A stretch of 64,000 nt of DNA. Source: Steroidobacter gossypii (GTDB taxonomy: Bacteria; Pseudomonadota; Gammaproteobacteria; Steroidobacterales; Steroidobacteraceae). The stretch's first letter is position 1, and each line of letters begins with the position of its first letter. Under the pieces are notes generated by a model, which saw only the letters and a list, made by a program, of their open reading frames with translations, was not told where the DNA came from and did not search any database. Both the position numbers and the translations under genes were made by a program. The stretch spans positions 806,001 to 870,000 of the forward strand of contig NZ_JAEVLS010000001.1 of assembly GCF_016801985.1 (NCBI RefSeq). Direction: 5' to 3'. Below, piece by piece: positions 19,212 through 27,915 of the stretch.

Positions 19212-19679
19212 CTAGTATGGGATTCGCAGTTTTCGATAGATGAAGGACAACAACCATAGCGGACCGATCATCAAAAACTGAATGTCTTTGAAAAACGACG
19301 GTCGACGCCCTTCCACGTGGTGGCCGATGAACTGCCCGATCCAGGCCACCACGAACAACGCCAGGCACACGCTCCACAACGGCCACGGCAGCGTTTGCAA
19401 AGCGAGGATGGTCAGCATCACCAGCCCGACGAACAGCGCCATGCCCACCGCCAGCGACCACGACATCACCAAGTAATACAGCACGCCCGCGATCAGAAAC
19501 AGCGAGCCCCAGTTCAACAGCGGCGATATTTCCTGCCAGGCGCGCGGCGCCGGCAGCGACCACAACAGGCCGATCAGACTGACCACGATGATCGGCACAC
19601 AGATCCAGTGCAACGTCTTGTTGGTGGCGTTGCGATGACTCTCGCCATATTCCTGCAACCACTGCTCCACGGTACGCAT
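19212..19679 (-). CDS. DUF962 / Mpo1-like membrane protein
   Basis: A 155-residue protein with four hydrophobic segments. The family start is MRTVEQWLQEYGESHRNATNK followed by TLHWICVPIIVVSL. It ends in the conserved AWIGQFIGHHVEGRRPSFFKD. In yeast Mpo1 is an iron-dependent dioxygenase for 2-hydroxy fatty acids; the His residues (H15, H24, and the GHH pair) fit metal ligands. The bacterial role is untested. It lies downstream of, and transcribed away from, the acyl-CoA dehydrogenase gene. Confidence 0.9.
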   Translation of the reverse strand: MRTVEQWLQEYGESHRNATNKTLHWICVPIIVVSLIGLLWSLPAPRAWQEISPLLNWGSLFLIAGVLYYLVMSWSLAVGMALFVGLVMLTILALQTLPWPLWSVCLALFVVAWIGQFIGHHVEGRRPSFFKDIQFLMIGPLWLLSFIYRKLRIPY

Positions 19680-19937
19680 CGATCCCCCTTGCTTGCCGTG
19701 ATCGTTTCCCTGTCCCCGGTCCGGCGCACACGCTACGCCGGTCGGGCGCGACCGACAAGAATTGTAGGCTCGCCTCGCAGCACTGCGCGCCCGAGCCGCC
19801 CCCGCGTCTGGAACTTCAGCGTTTTCGCCACTTGCTGGCGCTCGCGGAGCGGATCGAGGACACCACTGACGCCCAAGTGCGCACCAAGTGACCTCGGCCG
19901 GGCTGCGCTATCATGGGCCGATCAGGAGAGCCCCCCT

Positions 19938-21158
19938 ATGTCAACCAATTCGTCAGTCCATCCGTCAGCCCATTCCAAGAGCGCTCCGACTTCGGCTCCC
20001 GAGCTCGATGCCGTCGATCTGTACAACGTGCGCAGCATGCTCAGCGATGAAGAGCGGCTGGTGCAGGACTCGGTCGCGAAATTCGTCGACGAGCAGGTCA
20101 TTCCGATCATCGGCGACTGCTTCGAGCACGAGCGCTTCCCGCGTGAGCTGGTCACAGGCGTGGCCGAACTCGGCCTGCTGGGCAGTTCGATCCATGGCTA
20201 TGGCTGCGCCGGCTTGAACGCGGTGTCATACGGTCTCATATGCCAGGAGCTGGAACGCGGCGACTCGGGCCTGCGCAGCTTCGTGTCGGTGCAGTCGAGC
20301 CTGTGCATGTATCCAATCTACGCGTTCGGCAGCGAGGAACAGAAACAGCGCTGGCTGCCGAGCATGGCCAAGGGAGAAACCATCGCCTGCTTCGGCCTCA
20401 CCGAGCCGCATGGCGGCTCCGATCCCGCCAACATGAAGACTCACGCCAAGCGCCAGGGCAAGGACTGGGTGTTGAATGGCGCCAAGATGTGGATCACCAA
20501 CGGCTCCATCGCCGATGTCGCCATCGTCTGGGCGCGTACCGACGACGGCATCCGCGGCTTCCTGGTCGAAAAGAACTTCAAAGGCTTCAGCTCGGCGACC
20601 ATCAAACACAAGATGAGCTTGCGGGCGTCGGTGACTGGCAGTCTGTTCTTCGACAACGTGGTCGTGCCGGAAGAAAACATGCTGCCCGGCGTGGTTGGTC
20701 TGAAAGGCCCGCTGTCGTGTCTTACTCAAGCCCGTTATGGCATCTGCTGGGGCGTGACTGGCGCGGCTCAGGCGTGCCTGAAGGACGTCATCGACTATTC
20801 CAAGACTCGCGTGTTGTTCGGCAAGCCCATCGCGGCCACTCAGTCGGTGCAGATCCGCCTGGCTGAGATGGCACGGAAGATCACCACTTCACAGCTGCTC
20901 TCACTGCAGTTGGGTCGCTTGAAAGATCAGGGCCTCATGCAGCCGACGCAGGTGTCTGTGGCGAAGTGGCACAACACTCGCGCCGCCATCGAAGTTGCCC
21001 GCGATGCTCGTGACATCCTCGGTGGCGCTGGCATCAGCGTTGAGTATTCGCCGATTCGTCACGCACTCAACCTCGAGAGCGTGATCACCTACGAAGGCAC
21101 GGAGACGGTTCATCAGCTGACCGTCGGTCGCGCGCTGACCGGGATCAACGCGTTCTGA
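19938..21158 (+). CDS. gcdH: Glutaryl-CoA dehydrogenase-type acyl-CoA dehydrogenase
   Basis: A FAD enzyme converting glutaryl-CoA to crotonyl-CoA and CO2 in lysine/tryptophan and glutarate breakdown. In its 406 residues, motifs are ACFGLTEPHGGSDPANMKT and the WITNGSIADVAIVWAR strand. The C-terminal YEGTETVHQLTVGRALTGINAF carries the catalytic Glu in YEGT and closely follows the GCDH subgroup ending (GRAxTGIxAF). The ATG at 19938 after AGGAG was chosen; the frame is open upstream but those residues are low-complexity. A CaiB/BaiF CoA-transferase at 57186-58436 could supply glutaryl-CoA, but they are not linked. Confidence 0.93.
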   Translation: MSTNSSVHPSAHSKSAPTSAPELDAVDLYNVRSMLSDEERLVQDSVAKFVDEQVIPIIGDCFEHERFPRELVTGVAELGLLGSSIHGYGCAGLNAVSYGLICQELERGDSGLRSFVSVQSSLCMYPIYAFGSEEQKQRWLPSMAKGETIACFGLTEPHGGSDPANMKTHAKRQGKDWVLNGAKMWITNGSIADVAIVWARTDDGIRGFLVEKNFKGFSSATIKHKMSLRASVTGSLFFDNVVVPEENMLPGVVGLKGPLSCLTQARYGICWGVTGAAQACLKDVIDYSKTRVLFGKPIAATQSVQIRLAEMARKITTSQLLSLQLGRLKDQGLMQPTQVSVAKWHNTRAAIEVARDARDILGGAGISVEYSPIRHALNLESVITYEGTETVHQLTVGRALTGINAF

Positions 21159-21208
21159 TCGTGACCTCTCGCCGGCGCATCGGCGCCGGCGAGAGCCACC
21201 AATGCCGC

Positions 21209-21511
21209 TCACAAGTCGACGCTGAACGACGTAGACGGCTGAAACAACTCATCATCCGCCACAGCGTGCGCCATCCGAGCGCGAGGCAGCGAGACGGGCT
21301 CATCGAGGCGAGATGAGGCGTCCCAGCAGATAACCAGAACCACCAGCGACAACCACGCCCAAGCCTTTTCGCGACGCTGACGATCGCGGTTCAGAGTGCG
21401 GAAGCTGGGCGCGCGCTCGTGCATCCAGTGACGGGCAGAAGGCTCGGAAGCAGGCTGCGGCTGAACGCCAGCGCGCACGCGAGGGGTGACAGGAATGGGT
21501 CGCTCGATCAT
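21209..21511 (-). CDS. Small single-span membrane protein, unknown
   Basis: A 100-residue protein not recognised by family. The ATG at 21511 follows GGAG at 8 bases. Residues 1-45 are polar and Arg/Pro-rich, then NRDRQRREKAWAWLSLVVLVICWDASS gives a positive-inside transmembrane helix (about 52-68). The C-terminal 35 residues would be periplasmic. It is divergent from the response regulator gene at 21685 with about 170 bp between, so it is a possible target of that system. The overlapping frame on the same strand (21300-21572) lacks a ribosome site and is rejected. Confidence 0.6.
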   Translation of the reverse strand: MIERPIPVTPRVRAGVQPQPASEPSARHWMHERAPSFRTLNRDRQRREKAWAWLSLVVLVICWDASSRLDEPVSLPRARMAHAVADDELFQPSTSFSVDL

Positions 21512-21684
21512 GGCGGTTCTCCACGCCGTTGCTGTTCGGCGTGGCGCTATTACCGCTCTGAAGCCCGGACACACCATCGCTGCCAGAGGGCGCAGCGCGG
21601 GCAGATTGTGATTAATCATGGCAGCGCCCGAACCCCGCCCCCGACAGCGGTACACTGTGCTTCACAGGCCCGGGACACGAACTC

Positions 21685-22377
21685 ATGAAGAAAGTGATCG
21701 CTATCGTCGAAGACGAACCCGCCATCCGCGACAACTACGCGGCGGCCTTCCAGCGCCACGGTTATTCGGTTCGCACCTACGGCACTCGCAAGGAAGCCAT
21801 CGAAGCCTTCCGCGCCCGCCTCCCCGACCTGGCCGTCATCGACGTCGGTCTGCGCGAAGAACCGGAAGGCGGCTTCGAGCTCTGCCGCGAGCTCCGCTCG
21901 ATGTCGGCAGAACTTCCCATCATCTTCCTCACCGCACGTGACAGCGAGCTCGACGCAGTCTCCGGCCTGCGCCTGGGCGCGGATGACTATCTCACCAAGG
22001 ACCTCTCGCTCACCCACCTGATCGCCCGCGTCACCGCGCTATTCCGCCGCATCGACGCGCTCACTCAACCGTCGAATCGCGATCAAGTAATATCGCGCGG
22101 CGCGCTGATGATCGACGCCGCGCGCCTGCACGCAACCTGGCAAGAGCAACCGCTCGGCCTGACGCTGACCGAGTTCTGGATCGTGCACGCCCTGGCGAAA
22201 AACCCGGGCCACGTGAAGAATCGCCAGCAGCTGATGGACGCCGCCAACGTGGTGCTCGACGACAACACCATCACGTCCCACATCAAACGTATCCGCCGCA
22301 AGTTCCAGGCCATTGACGCGAGCTTCGACAACATCGAGACCATGTACGGCATGGGCTACCGCTGGAAGGAAGCCTGA
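21685..22377 (+). CDS. pdsR: PdsR-like response regulator (OmpR-type)
   Basis: A 230-residue response regulator: receiver domain (residues 3-120) with phospho-acceptor Asp53 in LAVIDVGLREEPEGGFELC, then a winged-helix DNA-binding domain with LTLTEFWIVHALAKNPGHVKNRQQLMDAAN and IKRIRRKFQAID...YGMGYRW. The REEPEGGFELCRELR stretch and overall layout resemble the regulator of the proteobacterial dedicated sortase system (PdsR). The kinase follows 30 bases downstream. No sortase or sortase target gene is in the window, so the name rests on resemblance. Confidence 0.85.
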   Translation: MKKVIAIVEDEPAIRDNYAAAFQRHGYSVRTYGTRKEAIEAFRARLPDLAVIDVGLREEPEGGFELCRELRSMSAELPIIFLTARDSELDAVSGLRLGADDYLTKDLSLTHLIARVTALFRRIDALTQPSNRDQVISRGALMIDAARLHATWQEQPLGLTLTEFWIVHALAKNPGHVKNRQQLMDAANVVLDDNTITSHIKRIRRKFQAIDASFDNIETMYGMGYRWKEA

Positions 22378-22407
22378 GCCGGGGCCGCCAGCCGCGCGAC
22401 GAACGGA

Positions 22408-24474
22408 ATGTCTCTTCGCACCAAGCTGCTGCTACTCAGCCTGCTGACGCTGATCCTGCCGTGGGCCGGCTGGAAATATGCACAGCAGATGGAGAACACA
22501 TTGCGCAGCGGTCAGGAGGCGGCGCTGCTGACGACGGCCGAGGTGCTCGGTCGCGTCGTCGCCAGCGAGCCCGAGCTGCTCTACCGCGTAGGCGAAGCGC
22601 GCGACAAGTTCGACCCAGCGGCCGGCGATCTGTTTGCACCATTGTTTCCAACACAACCGCTGGTCGACGGCTTCGCCGATGAATGGCCGGAACCCTCGCG
22701 GCCAGTACCCGGCTTTGAGGCCGCGCGGCCAGGTGAGCCGCTGCTGCACCTTGGTGTGTACGGACGTTCCCTGCACCTGTTTGCAGAGATCGAAACCCCA
22801 CGCCGCGACTACGAATCCCCTCCCGCCAACGAGGGCAGCGCCGCGCCCGGAAGCAGCTCGGATCGATTGATCATTCTCACGCGCGATGAATTCGGTCGCG
22901 AGCGCGCCTGGTCTGTGAGCGCCTTGGCGCCTGGCCCAATCATCGTTCGGCCTTGTGACATCGGTTCCCCGTGGCGACCGCACGGCGAAGTCATGCCGCC
23001 CTACGTCAATGGCGTCTGGCGAGAGACGACGACCGGCTACGCCGTCGAACTACGCGGCCCGATGAATCTGTTCGGCACGCAGATCGCGGTCTTTGCGCTG
23101 AACAAAGACAACACGCGCATTTCGGGCACGCAGGGCCTCGCCCGACTGCACACCGGCTCCGAAGCTTTGAAACAACGTCTGGAGCAGTACGCGCCTGAAG
23201 GTGTGCGCGTATCGGTGGTCGACGTGCACGGTTGGTTGCTCGCTCGCGCCGGCGCAGTGACTGCGAACGCATCATCAACCTATCCGGGCCTGCAACGGAA
23301 CGAGTATGGTTTCATGCGCTCGATCTATCGCGGCTTGTTCCCCAGCAGCTCCATGACGCCGCAACCCTATGGCTTGCCGTACGGGATGTGGGGCGCGCCC
23401 GTCGACGAGGCCCGCGCAGGAAAGAACGCTGCGATCTGGTTCGATCAGTTGGGAGGCGAACCCTCGTTGGTGCGCGCGGCTGTGCCGGTGCGCTACGGCG
23501 AGGAATTGTTGGGCGCACTGGTCGTCGAACAACCGGGCGAGCAACTGGTGCTGGTGCGTGAGCTGGCGTTGACTCGTCTGCTCAATCTCACACTCGTGGC
23601 AACGCTGTTCGCGATCGTGGTCACATTGGTGTTCGCTGCCCGACTCTCACATCGCATTCGCCGCTTGAGCCGCGCGGCGAGCACGGCGCTGACGGCTGAA
23701 GGCCGCATCGAACACAGCATCCCTGGCACTGAAGCGAAGGACGAGCTCGGCGCGCTGGCCCGCAGCTACGACACGCTGCTCGGCCGCGTGAAGGAATACA
23801 CCATCTATCTGCAAACGCTCGGCACCAAGCTGTCGCACGAGCTACGCACGCCGCTCACCATCGTCAGCTCCTCGCTGGACAATCTCGTCTCCGAAGAAGC
23901 ATTGCAGCCTAATGCGCAGAGCTACGTGGACCGTGCCCGCAGCGGCACCAATCGCATGCACGCGATCCTCACGGCGCTGAGCGAAGCGACGCGCGTCGAA
24001 CAAAGCATCGAGCACACCGATCGGGTGCGCTTCGATTTGAGCGAACTGGTACGCAATATGGGTCAGGCCTATCAGCACACCTTTGCGCGACACCGCATCG
24101 AGACCAGTGTGCCGAACGAAGCCTGCACGATCGACGGCTCGCCCGATCTGATCGCACAGCTGCTCGACAAGCTGATGGACAACGCCGCCGACTTCACTCC
24201 GCCCGGCGGCCGTATCGGGCTCGCGCTCGAGGCCGGGCCGCGCGCCTGCCGACTCAGCGTCAGCAACGAAGGCCCGCCGTTGCCAGCGCAGCTGAACGGC
24301 CGGCTGTTCGAATCGCTGGTCAGCAGTCGCGGCAGCTCAGATGGCAAACCCCATCTCGGCCTCGGCCTGTACATCGTGCGCCTGATCGCCGATTTCCACG
24401 CCAGTCGCGTCACCGCCACGAACTTGAACGAGGACGCCGGAGTGGCGATCACCCTGGAGATTCCAAGGACTTAG
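22408..24474 (+). CDS. pdsS: PdsS-like sensor histidine kinase with CBM9-like periplasmic sensor
   Basis: A 688-residue membrane kinase. The first transmembrane segment is residues 5-22. A large periplasmic region of about 360 residues follows, whose first part (QPLVDGFADEWPEPSRPVPGFE, then LLHLGVYGRSLHLFAEIE) resembles CBM9-like carbohydrate-binding domains. The second transmembrane segment is near 390-412, then HAMP, then HisKA with His477 in KLSHELRTPLTIVSSSLD. The HATPase has NAADFTPPGG (N box) and LGLGLYIVRLIADFH (G box). This layout matches the dedicated-sortase-system kinase. It probably senses a glycan or envelope signal. Confidence 0.85.
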   Translation: MSLRTKLLLLSLLTLILPWAGWKYAQQMENTLRSGQEAALLTTAEVLGRVVASEPELLYRVGEARDKFDPAAGDLFAPLFPTQPLVDGFADEWPEPSRPVPGFEAARPGEPLLHLGVYGRSLHLFAEIETPRRDYESPPANEGSAAPGSSSDRLIILTRDEFGRERAWSVSALAPGPIIVRPCDIGSPWRPHGEVMPPYVNGVWRETTTGYAVELRGPMNLFGTQIAVFALNKDNTRISGTQGLARLHTGSEALKQRLEQYAPEGVRVSVVDVHGWLLARAGAVTANASSTYPGLQRNEYGFMRSIYRGLFPSSSMTPQPYGLPYGMWGAPVDEARAGKNAAIWFDQLGGEPSLVRAAVPVRYGEELLGALVVEQPGEQLVLVRELALTRLLNLTLVATLFAIVVTLVFAARLSHRIRRLSRAASTALTAEGRIEHSIPGTEAKDELGALARSYDTLLGRVKEYTIYLQTLGTKLSHELRTPLTIVSSSLDNLVSEEALQPNAQSYVDRARSGTNRMHAILTALSEATRVEQSIEHTDRVRFDLSELVRNMGQAYQHTFARHRIETSVPNEACTIDGSPDLIAQLLDKLMDNAADFTPPGGRIGLALEAGPRACRLSVSNEGPPLPAQLNGRLFESLVSSRGSSDGKPHLGLGLYIVRLIADFHASRVTATNLNEDAGVAITLEIPRT

Positions 24475-24859
24475 GCGCAGGCCATGGCGACGAGTGCGCA
24501 CTCGAGCGGCGCGCCGTCGAAATTCCTTACAACGATTCACGCTTCAGCGCTGAAATAATGGTTGCGCTAGCGCGACGATTAGGACTAAGTTCCTGTCCCA
24601 GATGCACCGCACGCCAGCCGGCATGTGGCTTGCTTTGATAGGTCCAACGTCGCTCTGCACCGGGCGGCGAGAAGTGGCAGAGAAGCGGGGATGGCACCGC
24701 GAGGGGAGTGGGATCGAATCACAAGCGACAGGGATGCGCAGCCTTGCGTCCTGGCGATGACCAGGCGAGGCGGGAGTAGAAGGGTTGAGCGACAACAGCG
24801 ACGTTTCCTGATTTAGCCGGCGCCACCAAACAACGCGAAGAAATCGTCGACTCGGAAAC
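24475..24859. other. Gene-free stretch between pdsS and the ydbL-like gene
   Basis: About 385 bases with no credible coding sequence: reading frames here are Arg/Pro-rich with no ribosome site. A CCTGG-cgatga-CCAGG dyad lies near 24748-24763. The stretch could be a long 3' untranslated region or a decayed gene. I see nothing that names its function. Confidence 0.5.
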
Positions 24860-24892
24860 GAAAAGCCCCGCAAGATGCGGGGCTTTTTTTTG
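24860..24892. terminator. Strong bidirectional-looking terminator
   Basis: AAAAGCCCCGC-aagat-GCGGGGCTTTTTTTT. It sits between the convergent pdsS (+) and ydbL-like (-) genes, with A-run and T-run on either side, so it could stop transcripts from both directions. Confidence 0.85.
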
Positions 24893-24927
24893 CCGCTGTC
24901 TATGACGGCCGATCGAACAGCCTGTCG

Positions 24928-25548
24928 TTACTTCTGTTTCCAGGCGCCGCTCTTGTCCTGGTAGTACCAGCCGCTGGCCGCCTTGCTGGCCCAGCGCTCG
25001 GCGAACGTGGTGCGGATATCCGTTTCCCATTCCGGATGGCCGTTGGCGGTGGCGATCTCGCGATACAGGTTGGCGCGATCGGCGTTCTCGTCGGCGACCA
25101 GCTTGCGCACCGAGTTGCGCTCGGGCAGCGGCACCAGATTCTGATCGCGAATCTCGACCAGACCGTCGCTGGTCAGTCCAATCGCGCCCGAGTCGTAATA
25201 CTTCTTCATGCGCGCATGGCGCTCTTCCATGGATTGCGTGAGCTGACGAATTGCCGGCGTGGACACGTTCAGGTCCGCCTGCGCGTGCGCAGCGGGCACC
25301 AACAGATTCAGCACCGAGTGCGCGGCGACGAGCAGCATGTCATTCGCGCGCTCCGGCAGGGCCGAACGCTTGTCGTCGCTCTTGGCTGGCGGCTGGCCGT
25401 TGCCGCCCCAGATATCGTCGATGATCTTGTCGGCGGCCTTTTCCGCGGCCGCCGCCGGGAAATAAACATTGATGGTGACGCACGCCGCCACCAGCAGGCA
25501 CGAGGCCAGGCACAGCAGCGAGCCGAATTTGAAAGCAGCGGAACGCAT
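24928..25548 (-). CDS. DUF1318 lipoprotein, YdbL-like (possible YnbE-YdbL composite)
   Basis: A 206-residue lipoprotein. The second of two adjacent ATGs (25548) has the better spacing to AAGGAG. The lipobox is LVAAC (Cys23). Immediately after the Cys is VTINVYFPAAAAEKAADKII, reminiscent of the beta-strand of YnbE. The C-terminal half, from IRQLTQSMEERHARMKKYY to ASGWYYQDKSGAWKQK, matches YdbL/DUF1318. The ydbH-like gene lies immediately upstream on the same strand, 70 bases away, so the two form an operon like ydbH-ynbE-ydbL but without a separate ynbE. Confidence 0.85.
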   Translation of the reverse strand: MRSAAFKFGSLLCLASCLLVAACVTINVYFPAAAAEKAADKIIDDIWGGNGQPPAKSDDKRSALPERANDMLLVAAHSVLNLLVPAAHAQADLNVSTPAIRQLTQSMEERHARMKKYYDSGAIGLTSDGLVEIRDQNLVPLPERNSVRKLVADENADRANLYREIATANGHPEWETDIRTTFAERWASKAASGWYYQDKSGAWKQK

Positions 25549-25618
25549 CATGAGACTCCTTGAAAACGAAGCGCGATTACAGTCGGTGGCTCGAGACCCG
25601 TCAATCCGAGATCGTGAC

Positions 25619-27793
25619 TCATCGTACGACCGGCCCCTCGGACTCGGTAACCGCCAGCAGTTGCTGCACCAGGCGTGGCCAGTCGACGCGCCGCGAGCTG
25701 CCGATGACGTCGATGCGCGGCAACCCTTTGCCCTTCACCAGGTAGTAATTGCCATTGCTGGCGGGCGCCACGCCGTCCATCACGCAGACCTCGTTCTGCA
25801 GCCGGCAGGAAATGCCCAGCCGGTCGTAGTTGAAATCGTCGAAGAAGCGCATCACGCCGCCCGACAGGGCCGCGGTCACGCCGGCGCCGCCGCCACCAAT
25901 GCTGCCGATATTCTGGACGGCGCGCTGGCTGATGCGATGGCGCGAACGATCGCCAGCCGGCGTGTACAGCCGGGCATCGAACGCCACCGGTGTCCAGTTG
26001 AACAACTGCAGGCCGTTGATCGCGCCTGACAAGCGACCGGTGATGCGCCCGAACGAGAACGCGCTGGTCATGGGCTCCAGATCCAGGTTGTCGAGCGCGA
26101 TGCTCGAGTAGAAGCGCGGCCACTGGCCGAAGGGCTGCTCCAGGCGCAGATCGCTGATGGTCACGTTGCCATCGAACACCTGAGCACGCAGTGTCGTGCC
26201 CAGCGTGATGACGCCTTCTCGCATGCGCAGCTTCGAGATCACACCGCCGACACGGCCGCCGAACTCCGGCCAGCCGAAGGCCTTGCAGAGTTGTTGAACG
26301 CTGATGGGCTGCAATGTGGCATCCACCAGGAACGCCACCGAAGGCAAGCCGGCATTGCGCACCCGGAATGTTTCCAGATCGAGTGAGCCATCGAGCAACG
26401 CGATGCGCGTGGGCTGCAGCAGCCGGAACTGACGCCCTTCCGTGCTGAAGTTGAGCTCGGTCGGACCGAGTGCGAGGCCCAACAGCGATCCGCCCTGCCA
26501 TTTCAGCTTCGATGGCGTCACCTGCATGGTGCGCGCGGGCGGAGCATCGTCGTCATCATCTGCGCTCGAGGGTTCATCCGACCAATGCCAGTGCCCGCTC
26601 AGCGCTGCTAGATGCAGATTGCCAACGCCATCGTCGACGGAGACGTCATCCAGCCGCAGATCGATGCGCTTCGGTTCGCCATTCGCGATCGACATCGTGC
26701 CGGCAAGGCTGCCGGCGGTTTGTAACGATCTGAAACTGGTATCGATCAGCAGCGGCTGCAGATAGCTTGCGTAGGCCCCGGGAAACTTCAAAGCAGTGAG
26801 CTCGAGCTCGAGATCGCGAACAGGCTGCTCTTGATCGAGTTGCAAGCGCCCGCGCCCGGATGCCTGGGCGACGTCGGTGTGATCCAGCACGAACCGATCG
26901 AAGGTCAGGAAGTTGCCATCGACGAGCTTGCCCTGTGCGCTCAATGAGATCGCATGCGCGCCCAGGTCGACGAAGATCGGCTGCGCGAATGCCTGACCCT
27001 GTGACGAGCGCACGGACACGTCGAACTGCCACTGATTGGCCGAGCTACGCAAATCGGCCTGCACCTGAAGCGACAGCTTGTCGCTCGCCAAGCTGCCGCT
27101 TTCGTTGTTCGCGGTCAGCTCGACGATCGCGCCGTCGACCTGCACTGCCGCGATGTTCGTCTCCGCACCTCGAGCAGACACAGTGAGATCGGCGAGTCCG
27201 GTCGCGGCGATTTCCGGGAGCGGCGCTTTGAAGCTCGCGGCGAGTTGCATCAAACGATCGATGGGCACGCGCTGCAAGCGGACCTGCGTATTCCAGCCGG
27301 CATCTCGCAGCTGACCTTCAATGGCGACTCGACCGTCGCCAAGCCGCAGGCCTGCAAAGGCCACCTGCAACGAACCGTCCGTTCGTCCATAACTCAGCGC
27401 GGCCTGCAGCGATTGCTTGCCTAGCGACGGCAACTCCACGAGCACGTGTGCGTTGGCACACGCGATGACATCCGATCGCAGATCGAGCGCCGGACAATCG
27501 ATGCGAACGTCGGTGAGCGTTTGTGAGAGGGCCGCGACGTGCAATCGACCAATTCGTGCGCGCACCAGCGCGTTGTCCTTGGGTAATCCCATTTCGACAG
27601 CCACGTCGTTCGCACTCCAGCCATCGCCCGCGACATGCTCGATATATAACGTCGCATCGTCGACTGCACGCACGGCTGTTGCGACCACGACGCCACTGCC
27701 GATCAGCGCCATCGCAATGAGATGGCGCGCGCGAACGGTCAGCCTCGATCGGGATTGTTGTAAGCGGAACACGCTCGTCATCGGCGCGATCAT
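25619..27793 (-). CDS. ydbH: YdbH-like AsmA-type envelope protein (phospholipid transport family)
   Basis: About 724 residues: a short cytoplasmic N-terminus, one transmembrane anchor (LIAMALIGSGVVVATAVRA), then a long beta-rich periplasmic body made of repeating amphipathic strands, as in AsmA-like bridge proteins. The C-terminal part (GGRVGGVISKLRMREGVITLG, then RISQRAVQNIGSIGGGGAG, then FFDDFNYDRLGISCRLQNEVCVM) is the YdbH C-terminal signature. In E. coli YdbH works redundantly with TamB and YhdP in moving phospholipids to the outer membrane. The ATG at 27793 was chosen; a TTG at 27817 is possible. Confidence 0.85.
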   Translation of the reverse strand: MIAPMTSVFRLQQSRSRLTVRARHLIAMALIGSGVVVATAVRAVDDATLYIEHVAGDGWSANDVAVEMGLPKDNALVRARIGRLHVAALSQTLTDVRIDCPALDLRSDVIACANAHVLVELPSLGKQSLQAALSYGRTDGSLQVAFAGLRLGDGRVAIEGQLRDAGWNTQVRLQRVPIDRLMQLAASFKAPLPEIAATGLADLTVSARGAETNIAAVQVDGAIVELTANNESGSLASDKLSLQVQADLRSSANQWQFDVSVRSSQGQAFAQPIFVDLGAHAISLSAQGKLVDGNFLTFDRFVLDHTDVAQASGRGRLQLDQEQPVRDLELELTALKFPGAYASYLQPLLIDTSFRSLQTAGSLAGTMSIANGEPKRIDLRLDDVSVDDGVGNLHLAALSGHWHWSDEPSSADDDDDAPPARTMQVTPSKLKWQGGSLLGLALGPTELNFSTEGRQFRLLQPTRIALLDGSLDLETFRVRNAGLPSVAFLVDATLQPISVQQLCKAFGWPEFGGRVGGVISKLRMREGVITLGTTLRAQVFDGNVTISDLRLEQPFGQWPRFYSSIALDNLDLEPMTSAFSFGRITGRLSGAINGLQLFNWTPVAFDARLYTPAGDRSRHRISQRAVQNIGSIGGGGAGVTAALSGGVMRFFDDFNYDRLGISCRLQNEVCVMDGVAPASNGNYYLVKGKGLPRIDVIGSSRRVDWPRLVQQLLAVTESEGPVVR

Positions 27794-27851
27794 GACCAGC
27801 GCGATTCGTCCCGCCAAGCGCTCACTGGATGAATTCGACTCACGAGCAAAT

Positions 27852-27865
27852 TGACAACGTTGTCA
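27852..27865. promoter_or_regulatory. LacI-family operator overlapping a -35 box
   Basis: TGACAACGTTGTCA is a perfect 14-bp palindrome with the central CG step typical of LacI/GalR operators (TGNNANCGNTNNCA). It overlaps a consensus -35 TTGACA (27851-27856). A weak -10 (GATTCT, 27875-27880) follows after 18 bases. It lies 51 bases before the GH3 gene, which is followed by a LacI-family gene, so autoregulation of the operon is likely. Confidence 0.7.
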
Positions 27866-27915
27866 CGTGCATGGGATTCTGTCGGGCCAGAACACCGAGG
27901 ACACGGGGGCAAACA

